64,000 nucleotides of DNA from Perca fluviatilis (Eukaryota > Chordata > Actinopteri > Perciformes > Percidae), in the NCBI RefSeq assembly GCF_010015445.1, contig NC_053122.1, forward strand, positions 39,254,294 through 39,318,293, written 5' to 3'. A program made the position numbers and the translations under genes. Shown one piece after another: positions 1 to 12,600 of the stretch. The notes beneath the pieces are model-generated. The model saw only the letters and a list, made by a program, of their open reading frames with translations. It made no database searches and was not told the DNA's origin. Position 1 is the first letter of the stretch. Every line of letters starts with the position of its first letter.

Positions 1-1680
1 CGAGGTGTAACAGCAAATTGCATCACGAAACACCAGCACACCTCTCAACTCTCCCTATTTTGATTCTTTTCTTTAGCAACAGTTAAGAGAAACTGATAAA
101 ATGGATTCGCCTTTGGCATGCGATGAAAACTGATTAACAGGTAACTTCATTTGAAGTTAACTCAAATAGATTTGCCTGCTCCTGAAAGGCACAGAGATAC
201 CACTGGATGGATCCCAATGCGAGAGCTGTTTCCAATGCAATCACTCCGGCAATCAATGGGAACAATTAAAGGAGTTCCACGCAGTGACAGCGATGACAGA
301 AAATCAGTCAGTGGTGTTACTAATGACAGCGTGTATGGATAGGTTGTCAAATATGACAATAACATTTTCAGTTTCTCTGCAGCTGAACATAACACCAAAT
401 GAAACAATAAGCAATAAGCGCAATAAGAAAAGAATGCTTTCTTGAAAATAATAATCTGGGGAACTACAATTCAAAGGTTTGAGAGTCATTTTATTTACTC
501 AACAGCTAAATAAGAAGTTAAGATTCAACAAATATTCCAGTTACAGTATGTGTTTATATAGTCAACAGCTGATGTAAATACAAGACAAGGAAAAGGGCTC
601 CCTTGGGAGACAGCTGATGTCAAGACAGCATATTAGAGTTGAAAATTTACAGGCATGTAATTTACAGAGGATTGGTAATGGAGATGAGGATGATGATGAT
701 GATGATGATAACCTTTGAAAGGCAGTGTTAGTGAAGCACTCTGCAGCTCTGCCAGATAACTTTAAATGATCTATCATCACAGAATCGGAAAGAGTATATG
801 CTGACAAAGTCACACAAAGACATCTAGCAGCGTAGCAAGCAAGTACAAACTTGTCCACATAGATGACAATTCGGCCACATTACTTAGGCATAATTATGCA
901 TACATTTCCTCGCTTTGTTATGACATGCAAACACATGCAGGGACCGGTGCTGCGAGAGGGAAGAAAGGGGACTCGACTGCAGTCTGAGGTCCGAGGGCCT
1001 GAACATCAATAAAAGGGCGAAGTGAGGTAGATGAAACACATTAGTTTGACCTAAAGAGCTCAGTAATTACATTTGGCGTTTTGACAAGTGTTTAGCTGCA
1101 GTGAAGGTCAGTCCTGTCAGCATACAAGATCTATGCTAATCCACTCAGACGGAAGAAAACGATGAGACAAAAAGTCGAGGAAAGGAAAGGCCCAGACGTA
1201 ACTGATGCCTTTGTAAAAGTAAACGTAACCCTTCCTCCACCCAGTCATCAGGATCTGGTTTGAAGCTTAGTGACAGAACGATATCAGTTACCAGAAAGTA
1301 ATCGCTGAACAACTTTTTGCTATTTGTAATTTTGTTACCTTTTTGCATCAAAAGCATGAAGCAATGACCAGTGGGATCACTGCAGACACAGTTTTGTTGT
1401 TATGTAATTTTACACTACTGTACACTATGCACATAACTCCATTGAAAATGTCATCAAACCTCTGAAGGAGGCGTCTGTGTACTCTTTTCGTGCTGCAACG
1501 TTATCAGTTAATAATGTGTTTTTTTTATTGCATGAGAAAATGGATGTGTGGCGTGTGAAAAGTGCCAATTGCGTGAGTCTCGTGGTCAATATGTGAGAGT
1601 TGGCAGCCCTGTATGAGTACACAGGAACATCAACAACAATAATGGACTTGGATTTTAATACAATTTGAATAGAATATCAC
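1..1680. other. Intronic sequence, nothing recognised
   Basis: AT-rich, no supported exon or element. A short (GAT)n-like run sits at about 683-712. Open frames here are short and random-looking. Confidence 0.5.
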
Positions 1681-2965
1681 AGGGGTCGTCAACTACACTT
1701 TTTCAAGGGCCAAATTCATTTATACCTAATACGCCTATTCTTGTTCGAAATTTCCACTTTCTTACTGAATTAATGCTATATTTTTTTTTACATGTATTAG
1801 TGTGAGCAAACTCATACATACTGATAACTGGCTCTTTAACTAGAAAATGATCTCAGACTAGGAGGCAGTTCACTGAGGAGTGATGGTTAAAGTCTGTGAT
1901 TATGGAAACATTGTTGTAGTAGGCAGCGTCCTGATTGGTGGAAAATGCTTGCAGAAAGAAATGGCTGCTGTCGGGTAAACATGTCACTGTCAAAGACGTG
2001 GAAAAGCCCAGCTTTAATGATGAATGACTGATAAGCAGGCTATGCACTTGTCATGTGTGCCTCATTTACAATGAAAGATGCTGTTGCAAAATAATACAAC
2101 TAGCATCATCATCATCAAGAATGAAGAACTCGAACATAACGATCGCGTCATTCACGTGCATTAAGTATCTGTTAAGTATCTGTCCACATGTATCTGTTTT
2201 GGTCTTGTAATACCTCCATAGATTGTCCGCTCTAGCGGAGAGTTAGGTTTGTTCAGCCAGCAGTGAGGTTTACAAGAATTTGTCCAAATTTCCAGATTCC
2301 CGGCAAACTAAGATAAACAGTTAGACTAAAAACCAACAGCTTTTGTTTTAGCTTGTTTGTAAAAATTGCAGAGTAGAGCTGTGTTTGCGTAAAACAGCGC
2401 GGTGGACAAGAGTGAACTGAGCAGACTGAAATATTGCTTTCTACATGTTTATGCACAGGTGAGTGCATTGATAAGTATTGACTTTTTACTCACGACGGTT
2501 TTATTGTAGCCACCAGAAAAGAGACTAGTGTGAGTTCACATGCGCCAGCGGCCGTATCGTTCCCAGTCAGGTGCTGCGTGTTTTAACGCACACACATCTC
2601 GGCTCAGCGGTGTGTGTGTTTCGCACACATCCGGCTCAGCGTTGTGTTTACCCACATCCGGCTCAGCGGGTGTGTGTTTAACGCACACATCCGGCTCAGC
2701 GGGTGGTGTTTTACGCACACATCCCGGCTCAGCGGTGTGTGTGTTTTAATGCACACACATCTCGGCTCAGCCATGTGTGTGGAGCTCGGGCATCGCTGTA
2801 CAGAATCCCGGCATGTGAATAGAGATGTAAATAGGGGGCTGGGTTTTTGCTCTAAATGCTTGAAATGATAAATAACAGAACACATTTTTTCCTCTTTACA
2901 TTTTGTGAATTCATGATTATTCTGCAGGCCATACTAAAAGCTTTGGCGGGCCGAATGTTGACGTT
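1681..2965. mobile_element. hAT-like element remnant
   Basis: The left edge (about 1681-1715) reads CAGGGGTCGTCAACTACA followed by AAGGGCCAAATTC, and the right edge (about 2925-2955) reads GCAGGCCATACTAAAAGC then GGCGGGCCGAATGTTGACG. The terminal (GGGTCGTCAAC / GTTGACG) and subterminal (GGGCCAAAT / GGCCGAA) matches are the usual ends of a common fish hAT-type element. The right terminus is eroded and I cannot define target-site duplications, so borders are approximate. No transposase frame remains. A minisatellite lies inside. Confidence 0.5.
2590..2775. repeat. Minisatellite, about 33-36 bp unit
   Basis: About five to six imperfect units carry the core CACACATCCGGCTCAGCG followed by GTGTGTGTTTTA-type spacer. 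Unit lengths vary by a few bases, so open frames appear on both strands; they are artefacts of the repeat. Confidence 0.8.
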
Positions 2966-4150
2966 GACTGGAATATCATCTAAAACGACTCATTAGACAT
3001 CTAAAATAACCATAATTAGACAGGTTCTCCTCTCGTGCTAGGTCACAAAAGTGGGAATCACTGGAAATCACTAACAAGGACCTACTCAGGCTGTATTTAG
3101 GCTGATATATGGTTAATAACTCACTAACAGAGTCAAGAGCAAACACCAAATGAGGATATGAAGATCCTTTAAATCCTAAAAGCAACTCTAAAAGGCCCAG
3201 ATAGCCAAAGATCTTGCAGAATGTCTGACTGCAGCAGTCAGACATTAAGTACAGTTTCCATGTTCTTTACTGGCGTTCACGTGTGCAGCAGTTATTACTA
3301 GCTGCTTTGTATGGTGGCTAAAAAGGTTTAAAAAATGTCTGCAAGCTCTTTTCTCTTTGCCTTCCTTCTTTCTATCATGTGGCCATATTTTATTTTTTCT
3401 GAAAATGGTTTCATTTAATGGACTTATTACACAATGTGTCCACTCAAAAACACTTGTACTCAGCATGTTCAGTCACACATCTCTTCTTAAATATACCATG
3501 CTTTATTCCCCAAACTTTTTCAGCCATCTTGCTTTTTATTAAGATAGCATAAAGCACTATATTCAAGAGGTATGCTATTTTAATGCACTTGATTGATGTT
3601 TTTTTTGGGGGGGAAACACATCCACGCTTAATAATAAACAAAGTACTAACAACATGTATTTTGATTGATATGTGAACTATATAGGAATGATAAGCACTTT
3701 CCGCCACTTTTTAAGGGATATTCCATTAATTAGCATGTAAATTAGCTGTTTTACTCTCTCCAGGGGGAAAATGTCTTTTTAACTTGATATTGACCTCTCT
3801 GCCAGGAAATTATTTACATGTCAACACACAAATCAAACGTCAGATGCAACATTGACTCACTGAGCAACTAGCTATTGTCCGCCGATAACAAAGACGGTTG
3901 GTTTAACTGGAGAACATGCTGTGATGGTAGGAAAGACGGAGGAGTCTGACACTGACCAGACCGTCCATCGTCCCTAGAGTTGACAGCTTTTGGGCATGTG
4001 TGAGTAACAGTCTTCACACTGAGAGACATGATTAGCATGTATGCAAAAACAAGTGCTGGTGGGTAAAAAACTAGAAGTCAAAGGAACAGACGGTGTAGGG
4101 ATGAGGCTATCTCAGCTGCTCTCGTCCTGCTTTAAGTGCTAATTGAGCTG
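2966..4150. other. Intronic sequence, nothing recognised
   Basis: AT-rich non-repetitive sequence without supported features. Confidence 0.45.
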
Positions 4151-4154
4151 CCCG

Positions 4155-4385
4155 CCGTCCTGACCCTGACCCCTGGCCTATTCACGGGCTCCCGTTCTCA
4201 CGGCCGTGACACACCGCTGGAAGCAGCCTCTGGGTACCGCGCCCACCCTCAGCCGGACAATGAAGGTCACCACCTCGCTGCCCACCATCTTGACATCCAC
4301 CCCCACGTTTGACAATGGCCCCCGGTGTCCCCGAAGTTGCTCACAATGGGCGGGCGCGCGTGACAGAAGTGGTATTAAAATGCAA
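4155..4385 (-). other. GC-rich exon-like island, possible decayed copy of a ptprn2 exon
   Basis: A sharply GC-rich block in AT-rich surroundings. The minus strand has an open frame reading LSNVGVDVKMVGSEVVTFIV then RLRVG, where V-D-V-x-x-V-G-x-x-VTF-V resembles the ectodomain strand of the exon at 8242-8321 (VVGPAVTFKV), with one extra residue. The DNA also shares TGGTGGGC and GTGACCTTCA in the same order. A GT donor candidate follows CTGAGG. However, no acceptor gives the phase needed to replace the known exon. It may be a decayed duplication, an exon of another transcript, or coincidence. Confidence 0.3.
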
Positions 4386-5950
4386 CATCAGGTCTGGCTG
4401 CATTAATCGGACATTATAGCACCAGGCCAGGGTCAGAATGGACCGGGTGTAAGGAGGAGAAAGATGATGAGGTTTAAACTGGACTGAGACTGCATTCAGA
4501 ACTGGCTTCATTTCTTCTATCAAATAAGAAGATTAGACTACGTACAGGTTAACATTAAAGTGAGTACTGTACATGTGTAGATATATTTACTCCACTACAG
4601 TAGGCTGCTATTCCCGAGCATTTTATATGTGGTAATCTATACTTTTACTCTTTTACATTTCAGAAGGACATATTGTACTTTTTACACTCAACTACATTTA
4701 TTTGACAGATTTTACATACAAAACACATTATCAGCTTGTAAAATTGGATCATCATTACAGATAAAACTATACAATAATTTGTAAAATCGGCTCCACACTG
4801 AACAACTACATTAAAATGTTGCCTACATGTAAATGTATTATTAAAAATCACAATTTAATAATATAACACTATAAAAACTACAAAAGGTAAAAGTAGATAT
4901 TAAGAACCTTTATTTATAATACTGACTCCATGTGATATTTCTGCAGCTCTTGGTGAAAATAATTACTAAAATAACATATATGACATGTATAATTCATGAA
5001 TATTAATTTTTTAACTTAATGGAATTTTCATTTGTGTGTCATACGTATTGAAATGGCTCTTCTAACATTGGATTTCCATGACACATGCGACTAACATTAA
5101 ATTGCAATAAAAGGGAATATAATAACTGGATTTTATCTGCTTTTATGTGCTGAAGTAAAACTTACCACTAAATTAGAGAAATTATTTTCCACACCGTTTG
5201 CATTTTACAATATAGAAGAAGTTGTTCTTGGTGTGTTGAGAAAGAGAAGCAGTATCTATGCTACAGACTTACTGTTGCCTTTTTTCTCTCAACTGGACCA
5301 GTTTGAGTTAGTTTTCTCAGATTTTCAGTTTATCTACTTTTCAACGATTTAACGATCTAAATTCTTCATTCTGAAATATACATAGTTCAATTTTAAAGCC
5401 TTGACTTGACACACACTGACGTCTTACTGACGGGTTCGTTTTTTAGCATCTGGCAAAAGTGTTCCAGGAAAAAAGCAAACAAGTTTGTGACAGAAGAGAT
5501 GGAAGTCCAATCTCTACCATCAGCTGTTGAGCGGCTATGAATGATGACAAAACGACGTAATTACAATGGCCGTGTTAAGCTTAATGTTTTAGAAAAGCAC
5601 TTAAAACCCTGGCCAGGGGGGATAATGTACGTTTTGGGATGGATAGATATTCTAGTTGAATATGACAAACGACACTTCAAATACGGCCCGCCCACATTAT
5701 TGCACTTTAGCTGGGAGGATGCCATATTTCATTTTGAGCACGTTCTGTCAAATGTTTGCATTAATAACAATCAAGGCTCATCCGTGACCCTGCAGAGCCA
5801 GCGGGAGCGGCAGGCGGGAAATGAGAACGCCAACAATAGCACTTAAAAACAGGAGAGAAGCCGTTGCACAATCAGCACAGTGTGTTTCTCCGTATGTGTG
5901 TGTGGGTGGGGAGGTGGAATTGAAATTATCAAGGCAGGGATAGTATCTTG

Positions 5951-5951
<1 letters not shown>
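4386..5951. other. AT-rich intron with a degenerate dispersed repeat
   Basis: About 4560-4720 has the repeated TACTTTTACTC / TACATTT style seen in a widespread fish repeat (a related stretch occurs at 10600-10700). Borders are not definable. The remaining sequence shows nothing I can support. Confidence 0.35.

Positions 5952-6045
<94 letters not shown>
5952..6045. repeat. (TG)n microsatellite, about 47 units
   Basis: Uninterrupted TG dinucleotides. A shorter (CA)n lies at 6173-6200. Confidence 0.98.
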
Positions 6046-6046
<1 letters not shown>

Positions 6047-6204
6047 CGGAGGGAATATCAGGAAAGTCTCTCTCTGGACTGACAGCTTGGCTAATGGCAA
6101 ACATTACTCCTCTCTTTATTCCCTACTTCATCAACACCCTTGCCTCATTACTGTGAGTCACACTGCAGCCCAGTACACACACACACACACACACACACAT
6201 TTTA

Positions 6205-7030
6205 CAATATCTTTACTGCTGGATTGCACTCTGAGAGATTATTACAGAGTCCCTCTCCATGTGACGGAGCAGGCTGAACCGAGTCATTTTTATTCAGAGG
6301 ATCTTGAAACAGAATGACTTAGGAACTGTCTGCACTTTCTTCAGACAAATACAAAGGATGGTGGACCAAAATCACCTGTCAATGAACAAGTTTACTATCC
6401 CCATTTTAAATCTTTCTTCAGTCCAGGTTTTGATCATATTCCCAATATGACATTTTCCAGGAACATACATTCACCATTCTCCTGGACTTAGCTTCTCTAT
6501 AATGACTACAAAGAATACATGATGAACCACTTATCTTTCACATAACCAGTGTCACACTTTGACTTTGCATTTATCATCATATGTCTTGTGTCTCAAAGTA
6601 ACTAGTATTCAACTTAAGTTGAGGATGCACTTCTGAAACCAGGATAGTCTAAAAGCCTAATCATAGCTGAGATACAGCATGTCAACATGCTCCCACAATG
6701 CAACACAAACTCATGATCAAATACTGACTCTGTCTCATCAAGCATTATTACATGCTTCTTATATTATTCCAGCCTCTGCATATAGAAACATTCTTCTATC
6801 ATCTTTCTGTTCTGAGGTTGGGGTGGTGGATGGATCAAACAAAGCCAGGACTTTTACTCAGGAGACCCGTTCATGACCCGTGTGAAAACAAAAGTCAACT
6901 GTCATTTTGATGATGCAATGATGTCTGTAACATGACGGTACGTCCTCATTTTAGTAGTTTTACCTGACCAATTTTAAGCAAATCCCTGATGTTTCATTAA
7001 CCCTAGTGATGATCAACCCAAGTACATTTC
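6205..7030. other. Intronic sequence, nothing recognised
   Basis: No exon, RNA gene or repeat boundary could be supported here. Confidence 0.45.
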
Positions 7031-7032
7031 CA

Positions 7033-7918
7033 GGGGCCAGTTGTTCAAAGGTAATCTGATCGGATTTTGGTTATCGGATTGGATCAAATCTTGAAAATGG
7101 GTTGTTCAAAAGGGAAAGAAGGATTCTGAAATCCGATTAGATTACAGAATCCAATCCTAGTTTTAATCTGGATCAAACCATCAGTTTGTGTTGTTCAAAA
7201 CTTGTCAGTAGGATTTGGATAACTTTGATCCAAAAAAACAGGATTATCCTGATCCCAACAGGGGGTAGGATTTCAAGGTGGATTCCAGGAAGAAAATATA
7301 GTAAAATTTTAAAATTGGTCAAATAATACATTTGTATCATTTAGTGTATACTTTTATTTATATTTTGCACTTGACTTGTGTAACCGTTGTCATAGTGATA
7401 AAGTAGATGAAGTAGACATAGGCTACCAATTAAGCTATTCAGTATAGTAAAGTTAAAATAAAATAAAAATGATCTTGTCCCCATGTCTAAACGAGAAATT
7501 GAAAGCGCAGAAGCAGAGATACTCCTGGCAGAGGAACAAATCAAGCTGACCAAACTGCAGCAAACTAAAGCCAAACTTCAGCTCCGCCTCCTAAAAGCAT
7601 TTAGCCTTTTGTTTTGTTTTTAAGACATTTTCAAAATATCCACAATATATTTGTTAATGTATATTTGTTTTTATTTGTTGTAACTCAGATGAGGGGTCAT
7701 AAAAGAAATTATGAATGGAAGTGGATGGTTATGTTATTTTTGTCTCAAAACAAGAAACCCTTACAGTGACCCCATGTTGGCTCTTCTACCTGTTCTTTAC
7801 ATAGCTGGTAGCCCAGCTATGTAAAAAAAATATAGCAAAAAATGGGATTTCCAAATATATATATTTTTTTAATCTGGATCATTTTGATCCAGATTAAATG
7901 TTTTGAACAACTGGACTG
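7033..7918 (+). mobile_element. Harbinger-type element, internally deleted
   Basis: The ends are inverted: GGGGCCAGTTGTTCAAAG at the left and TTTTGAACAACTGG near the right, each followed inward by repeats of AATCTGGATC/GATCCAGATT and ATCCGATT. Such subterminal GGATTA-type motifs are typical of fish Harbinger elements. A short coiled-coil frame inside (7483-7623) fits the DNA-binding accessory protein of that superfamily. The transposase itself is missing. Target-site duplication not clear. Confidence 0.6.
7483..7623 (+). pseudogene. Coiled-coil tail of a Harbinger accessory (Myb/SANT-like) protein
   Basis: The 46-codon frame starts MSKREIESAEAEILLAEEQI and continues with a Lys/Leu/Gln heptad-like helix ending in AFSLLFCF and a stop. 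Proteins encoded beside Harbinger transposases usually end in a Leu/Lys/Glu-rich helix; here the N-terminal trihelix part is gone. Function is inferred from context only. Confidence 0.4.
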
Positions 7919-8241
7919 TGGTATTACACACACATCCAACTCTCCAATGGAGCCAAACAAACATGGCCACTTGGAGATTTGTGACACAAAGACCAATCCT
8001 GCTGGCATCCTTTTAAAATGGGCCAATACCAAATACTTAAACTAAACTTAACACAATGCAATAGTAAGACCTATGGAGTGCCAGTGTGGGTACACCATAA
8101 TAAACATTGGGAGAAAAACCCAGACATTTTACATTCTGAAAAATGTTCATCTGGGGCCTCAGCTGCAGCAGCAAGCCATTGATAATGGCCTGTTTTTTTT
8201 CTCTGTCAGTATAAAGGCAACATTACTCAAGGAGAACCTAC

Positions 8242-8321
8242 CAGCCACATTGGCCACATCTGTGGTGCTGACGTTGTGAGTGTTTGGGCTCACTTTGAAG
8301 GTCACAGCGGGGCCCACCACC
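8242..8321 (-). CDS. ptprn2: ptprn2 exon, ectodomain beta-strand (80 nt, phase 2-1)
   Basis: Acceptor gttttacag, donor gtaggt. The split Ser (TC+G) is followed by VVGPAVTFKVSPNTHN and VSTTDVANVA, then one base of the next codon. GPAVTFKVS plus N-V-(T/S)-T-x-DV is the best-conserved string in the PTPRN2 ectodomain and is what separates it from PTPRN. The next exon (expected to encode the stretch before the transmembrane helix) is not recognisable in the 8.2 kb to the left, so that intron extends past the window. Confidence 0.95.
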
Positions 8322-9489
8322 CTGTAAAACACACAAATACACAGTTAGAAGCTTTACAAAGACATGCTGGCAACCTCCTTTCCATGGTGGAGAGGTGTTG
8401 TTTTTCAGACGGAGGGAGAAAAAGAGTTGTGCTCATTAAAGCTCAGCCATACGTGGTGTTTGAAAAAAAAAAGAAAAGCTTTAACCTGTGGCGATCCTTT
8501 AGGCTGTTGCAATCCCCATCACCACTGCGAGATAACCTCTTGAATCTCAAAGTAATGCGCCCAGCGGCATTTAAGCACGCTGGAAAATGAAGAGAGGGGG
8601 GTCGGGGATAAAGGATTTTGGTCATCAACAAGAGGACACTCCGATACGTGATTCTGCTAGAACACATTTCTAGCAGCCCGGTTTATAATACATTTACATT
8701 TTGATTCGACGTATGGTGATTGCAAAGCATGTAGTTGTGATGGATGTAAATTGAGGGTGATGGAAAGTGGGGCAGTGAGAAAAGGCAAGAAGAGAACCAA
8801 ACATGGGCAGGAAAAGGACAGAAAGACATCTGTATTGTTTTTTTCCTCCAGTTCATCCAACATTTGTGCCAATAAAGCCACTTGAATTGAAAGACTGAGG
8901 GAGCGACAGGGACAAGCTGGGTGGTCAGAGGCAGAGCGGAGTCTCCCAATGTGATTAACCTTTTGTTTTTCCTGCTGTAATTCAGACTAAAGGCCTAGCG
9001 GGAAGATATATTACCGGGTTCCCCTCCAGGAGGTATTGTGCTCTGCTAGAGGAAGTGACTGCTACTGTAACAACGCTGTTATAAAATATGGTGACATCAT
9101 TAATTAACAGCTGGCAGAGACACAAACGTACAATCTTTTCATGGATTCAGAAAAGTGGTTTTCATTTCAGGTTGATGGATTTAAATTGTTGCACATTTAT
9201 TGTTTTAAGTGTTTTTTGGCATTCTGTGGGGTCCGCCTATTCAAAAACATGACAAAACAGAATAACTGTCCTGTTTTAAACATTCAAATTAAGTCAAATA
9301 AATAGCACAACAATAACGACAAATACAGAAAATAGAAACGACTCTACCTTTTGTACAAATTCTACCTTTTATCTTTTCTAATTACTGTTACTTTTTGAAA
9401 GTATGCATTCAAATTTAATCTGAAATGAGAAACATTACAACTAAATCAAAAACAAAGAAAACATTTAAAAGATGTTTTCTCTCCTTGTA
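8322..9489. other. Intronic sequence, nothing recognised
   Basis: Upstream intron (in gene sense) of the 8.2 kb exon. No repeat border or second exon supported. Confidence 0.45.
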
Positions 9490-9589
9490 GGGCTGGGAAA
9501 TATGAAGATATAAAAATGTAAATCATATACATTTTTCTATATCGTTATTGCAAATTTGAAAACCAGCAGTGAACTGTGTTAAGACAATA

Positions 9590-9660
<71 letters not shown>
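9490..9660. repeat. (AT)n microsatellite within a degenerate dispersed repeat
   Basis: An uninterrupted TA run occupies about 9593-9656. The sequence just left (GTAGGGCTGGGAAATATGAAG and an ATATCGTTATTG segment) resembles one end of a common fish hAT-type repeat that starts AGGGCTGGG, so the AT array probably grew inside an old insertion. Confidence 0.6.
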
Positions 9661-9662
<2 letters not shown>

Positions 9663-12600
9663 TTATTTTGACTTTACGTTCTGATCCTTGCACATTATAT
9701 TCATTTTGCAATACAACAGGATAGAAGATTTTGGCCATATCACACCAGCCTTATATATTCTAACAAAATCCATGTCATTTTTCTCAATCTATGCCGCCAG
9801 GCCTCAATGGCTCTCTCCTCTCTCTCACCAGCCGTCAAAGATTAACAGCCTTCGTTTGACATTCCCAGCCATGCATTTTGTTTTTAATATTACTGGGGGT
9901 TTCCAATTGGGTTTATTGGGCCTTGAGGTCAGTGTATCAAAGAAAAACACAAAGAGCGCCAAACTCACATTCACTTTGTGCAGTAGTAATGTTGTACTAT
10001 TTCAACATTTAAGGTGCAATAACAAACTGATTAGACCGGGTCAAATGAATGATTCCCAGAGGGAAACATGGTGGAGCTAAGGGCTTATATTAGAAAATAA
10101 ATAATAAGGAAAAACACCTCTCTCTCCTGTCTCTCTTGCTATGAATTTCACAACATGCTGTCATGCTCTATGCTGCACCTGCTGTATTCCACATTGCAAT
10201 ATCTTTTTTGAAATGAAGTTTAAACAAACTGAGCAGCCAAAGAAACAAAAATTCCAAAAAGAGAGTTGGCTCATTTTTCTGACCATTATTTCTCCTTCGA
10301 GATATGAGGCCAAATATATTTCTCACATCTATGAAGTGATTTATCAGCGGGTGCAGGTGGAGTCTCGGTGTGTGATGAGGGAAAATCACTCATGTTGAGT
10401 TGATCACATATCCATGTGTCGGCCTCTGCCACCCAGGGCAGCTGGGAAACGGAAACTATTTATCCGACCATCTAAAAAAAAGTGAAAGCTCTGACACCAT
10501 GATTGACAACAGAAACACATCCTGTTGACATTTATACACTGAATGCTCCTTTTTTATGGACATCAAATGAGGAACCTAAAGAAATATTTATTTTTTAGTA
10601 TGTAAAGCTCTTTACTTTAAACCAGTCAAGTATTCAAAAACTTACTTCTGACCTATTAGCAGTACCCAAAGTAAAAGTACTGATAATAAAATAAGTTCCT
10701 ATTGCTCAGTTATGTAATACATACAACACATCAAAGGGGGTCAGAACAATGAAAATTCCCCATATATTTTGTATTATTCCAGATTAGTTGAAGGATTACA
10801 TGCTCTTTCACAAATTGATCTCTAATCCTCTGGACAGTGTCTAAAGTCACCATGTCATGGAGCTGAAAGGCTCAGAGTTCCTGAAAAACACTTTGAGGAT
10901 ACAAGATATCACCAAAACAGTCATATTTTAGGAGTGTATTAGATGCTGACTGTAAAAGCTGAATGCGGACAGTAAGCAGTAACTACAGCCATGAGATACT
11001 GTGAATGAACTGGAATAAAAAATACTATATTTCTGGGGGGAAATAGTATAGTAAGTTTCCGAAAAGTGCAAATTAAAGTGTTTTTGTGTTTCTTCACTGC
11101 AAAAAGTCAAATCAAGTCAGTTTTGTTTATAATTTTGTCCTAAAAATCTGCATTTGTTTCTACATTTACTTTTATTTTCGAGGAATAAATGGATTTTTGA
11201 TACAAGCTTTTTATTTCTATTATTTCAAGATACTGAAACTCATTTTGATTTAATTTGTACTTAACAGCTTAGAGACTTTATCAAATTAGGTTTAAGACAC
11301 AGAATTGGGGCTAAATTAAGCTTTTATCCAGCATCAGATGATTGTGATGACTGCACATACAGTATAAGATGTGCTCTGTACCAAAATTAAGTTAAATCAA
11401 AATGGTTATAGCAGATTGTTTCAACATTGGGACTTAATTACTGATAAAGATGTTAACTCTTTTGCAGTGTTCACACATCTGGCCTCATCAGTCTACATCG
11501 GGTCCACTAGCCTCCTCATCCTCCCATTCTGCCAGTTCAGGCCCACTCTCTCCTCCTAGTGGCGGCTCTTTGATATGACCCCTCTGCTCAGACACAGACA
11601 TTACATCACTTTGACGCTCCTGTTTTAAAAAAACAAAAAAAACATCCAGTCTACACTCAGTGACGGTTATGCAACAGCCATTATTATTCTGCGGCCAGCT
11701 GCAGTCCAAGACTCTGCCAAGCCACCCACATCAACGCTTCCCTCCCGCCCGCCACTTCGCCCTCAACCACTACCAGGCCTTTCTACTGAAAGCGCTCACC
11801 GTCGCTATTATCTAATCAGTATTGAACTGTTCCAAATGAAACTCTGAATCTCCAGGTTTATGTTGTGTCCTGGTGCACAGTGTGTAGGCTCACTTTTATG
11901 ATTCATATGTTTGGCAGTGTGGTGGTGGTTTTTGTGCTGCAGGCTCGCTGAACCGCCGCTGCTCTCTGGTTCCGGCCCCGAGAGGAAACTGTTAGAAAAT
12001 GGAAGTTGTGTTGTCTTTTTCAGTGGCTGAGGTTGGGCAGGTCACTAACTGCTTTGTTGAGAGACATTTTTGTTGTTGTAATATGCTAATCTGGTTTTTC
12101 TGTGTGAGGTGTAAGGTTGAGGTGCCTGCGGTGTTGCTGCCTGGCAAATGGATGAAGGGACAGATACAGGATGAATGGAGGAGGGGAAGAGAGAGGGACA
12201 CATATACTGCTATGACTTTATACAGTACTTTAACTTCACTTACAGTCAACACAACTTCTTCAACCTTAAACACTAATTCATCAAATAATAGAAATACACA
12301 TTTGTCCATCCTGATAGAAGTTAGTTTGGGTTTTATTCGTCCAGTTTCCACCCCTACCTCTACCGGAATACAATGGAGGAGAATGGAATTCATTTTGTGG
12401 TGTTCACTAAAATAACACATTTGAAAAAAGAAACAGCAACATCCTTTTCCTGAATCCCTGACCTGGTTACTGTGGATAATCCACAGACTTCCCTGGCAAC
12501 ATTTGTACTGGAACTATTTAATCAAAACTACCTGCATGGCTGGATAGCAATATGGGGAAACTTATTTTTTCGGGAATTTGGTTGACTTGACCCTTTAAAA

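Noticed and set aside
5541..5846. 101-codon plus frame (starts MMTKRRNYNGRVKLNV)
   Set aside because: First half looks almost protein-like, but I recognise no family and the end runs into low-complexity sequence; insufficient support.
5778..6317. Frames rich in THTHTH or VCVCVC repeats here and at 24.7, 26.3, 29.1, 30.1, 50.1-52.1 and 62.1-62.4 kb
   Set aside because: Products of CA/TG microsatellites, not proteins.
9688..10080. 130-codon plus frame
   Set aside because: No recognisable motif or family resemblance and begins beside an AT microsatellite; likely chance.
11992..12420. Overlapping 138- and 142-codon frames on opposite strands
   Set aside because: No domain, motif or splice context; mirror frames of this size arise by chance in 64 kb.
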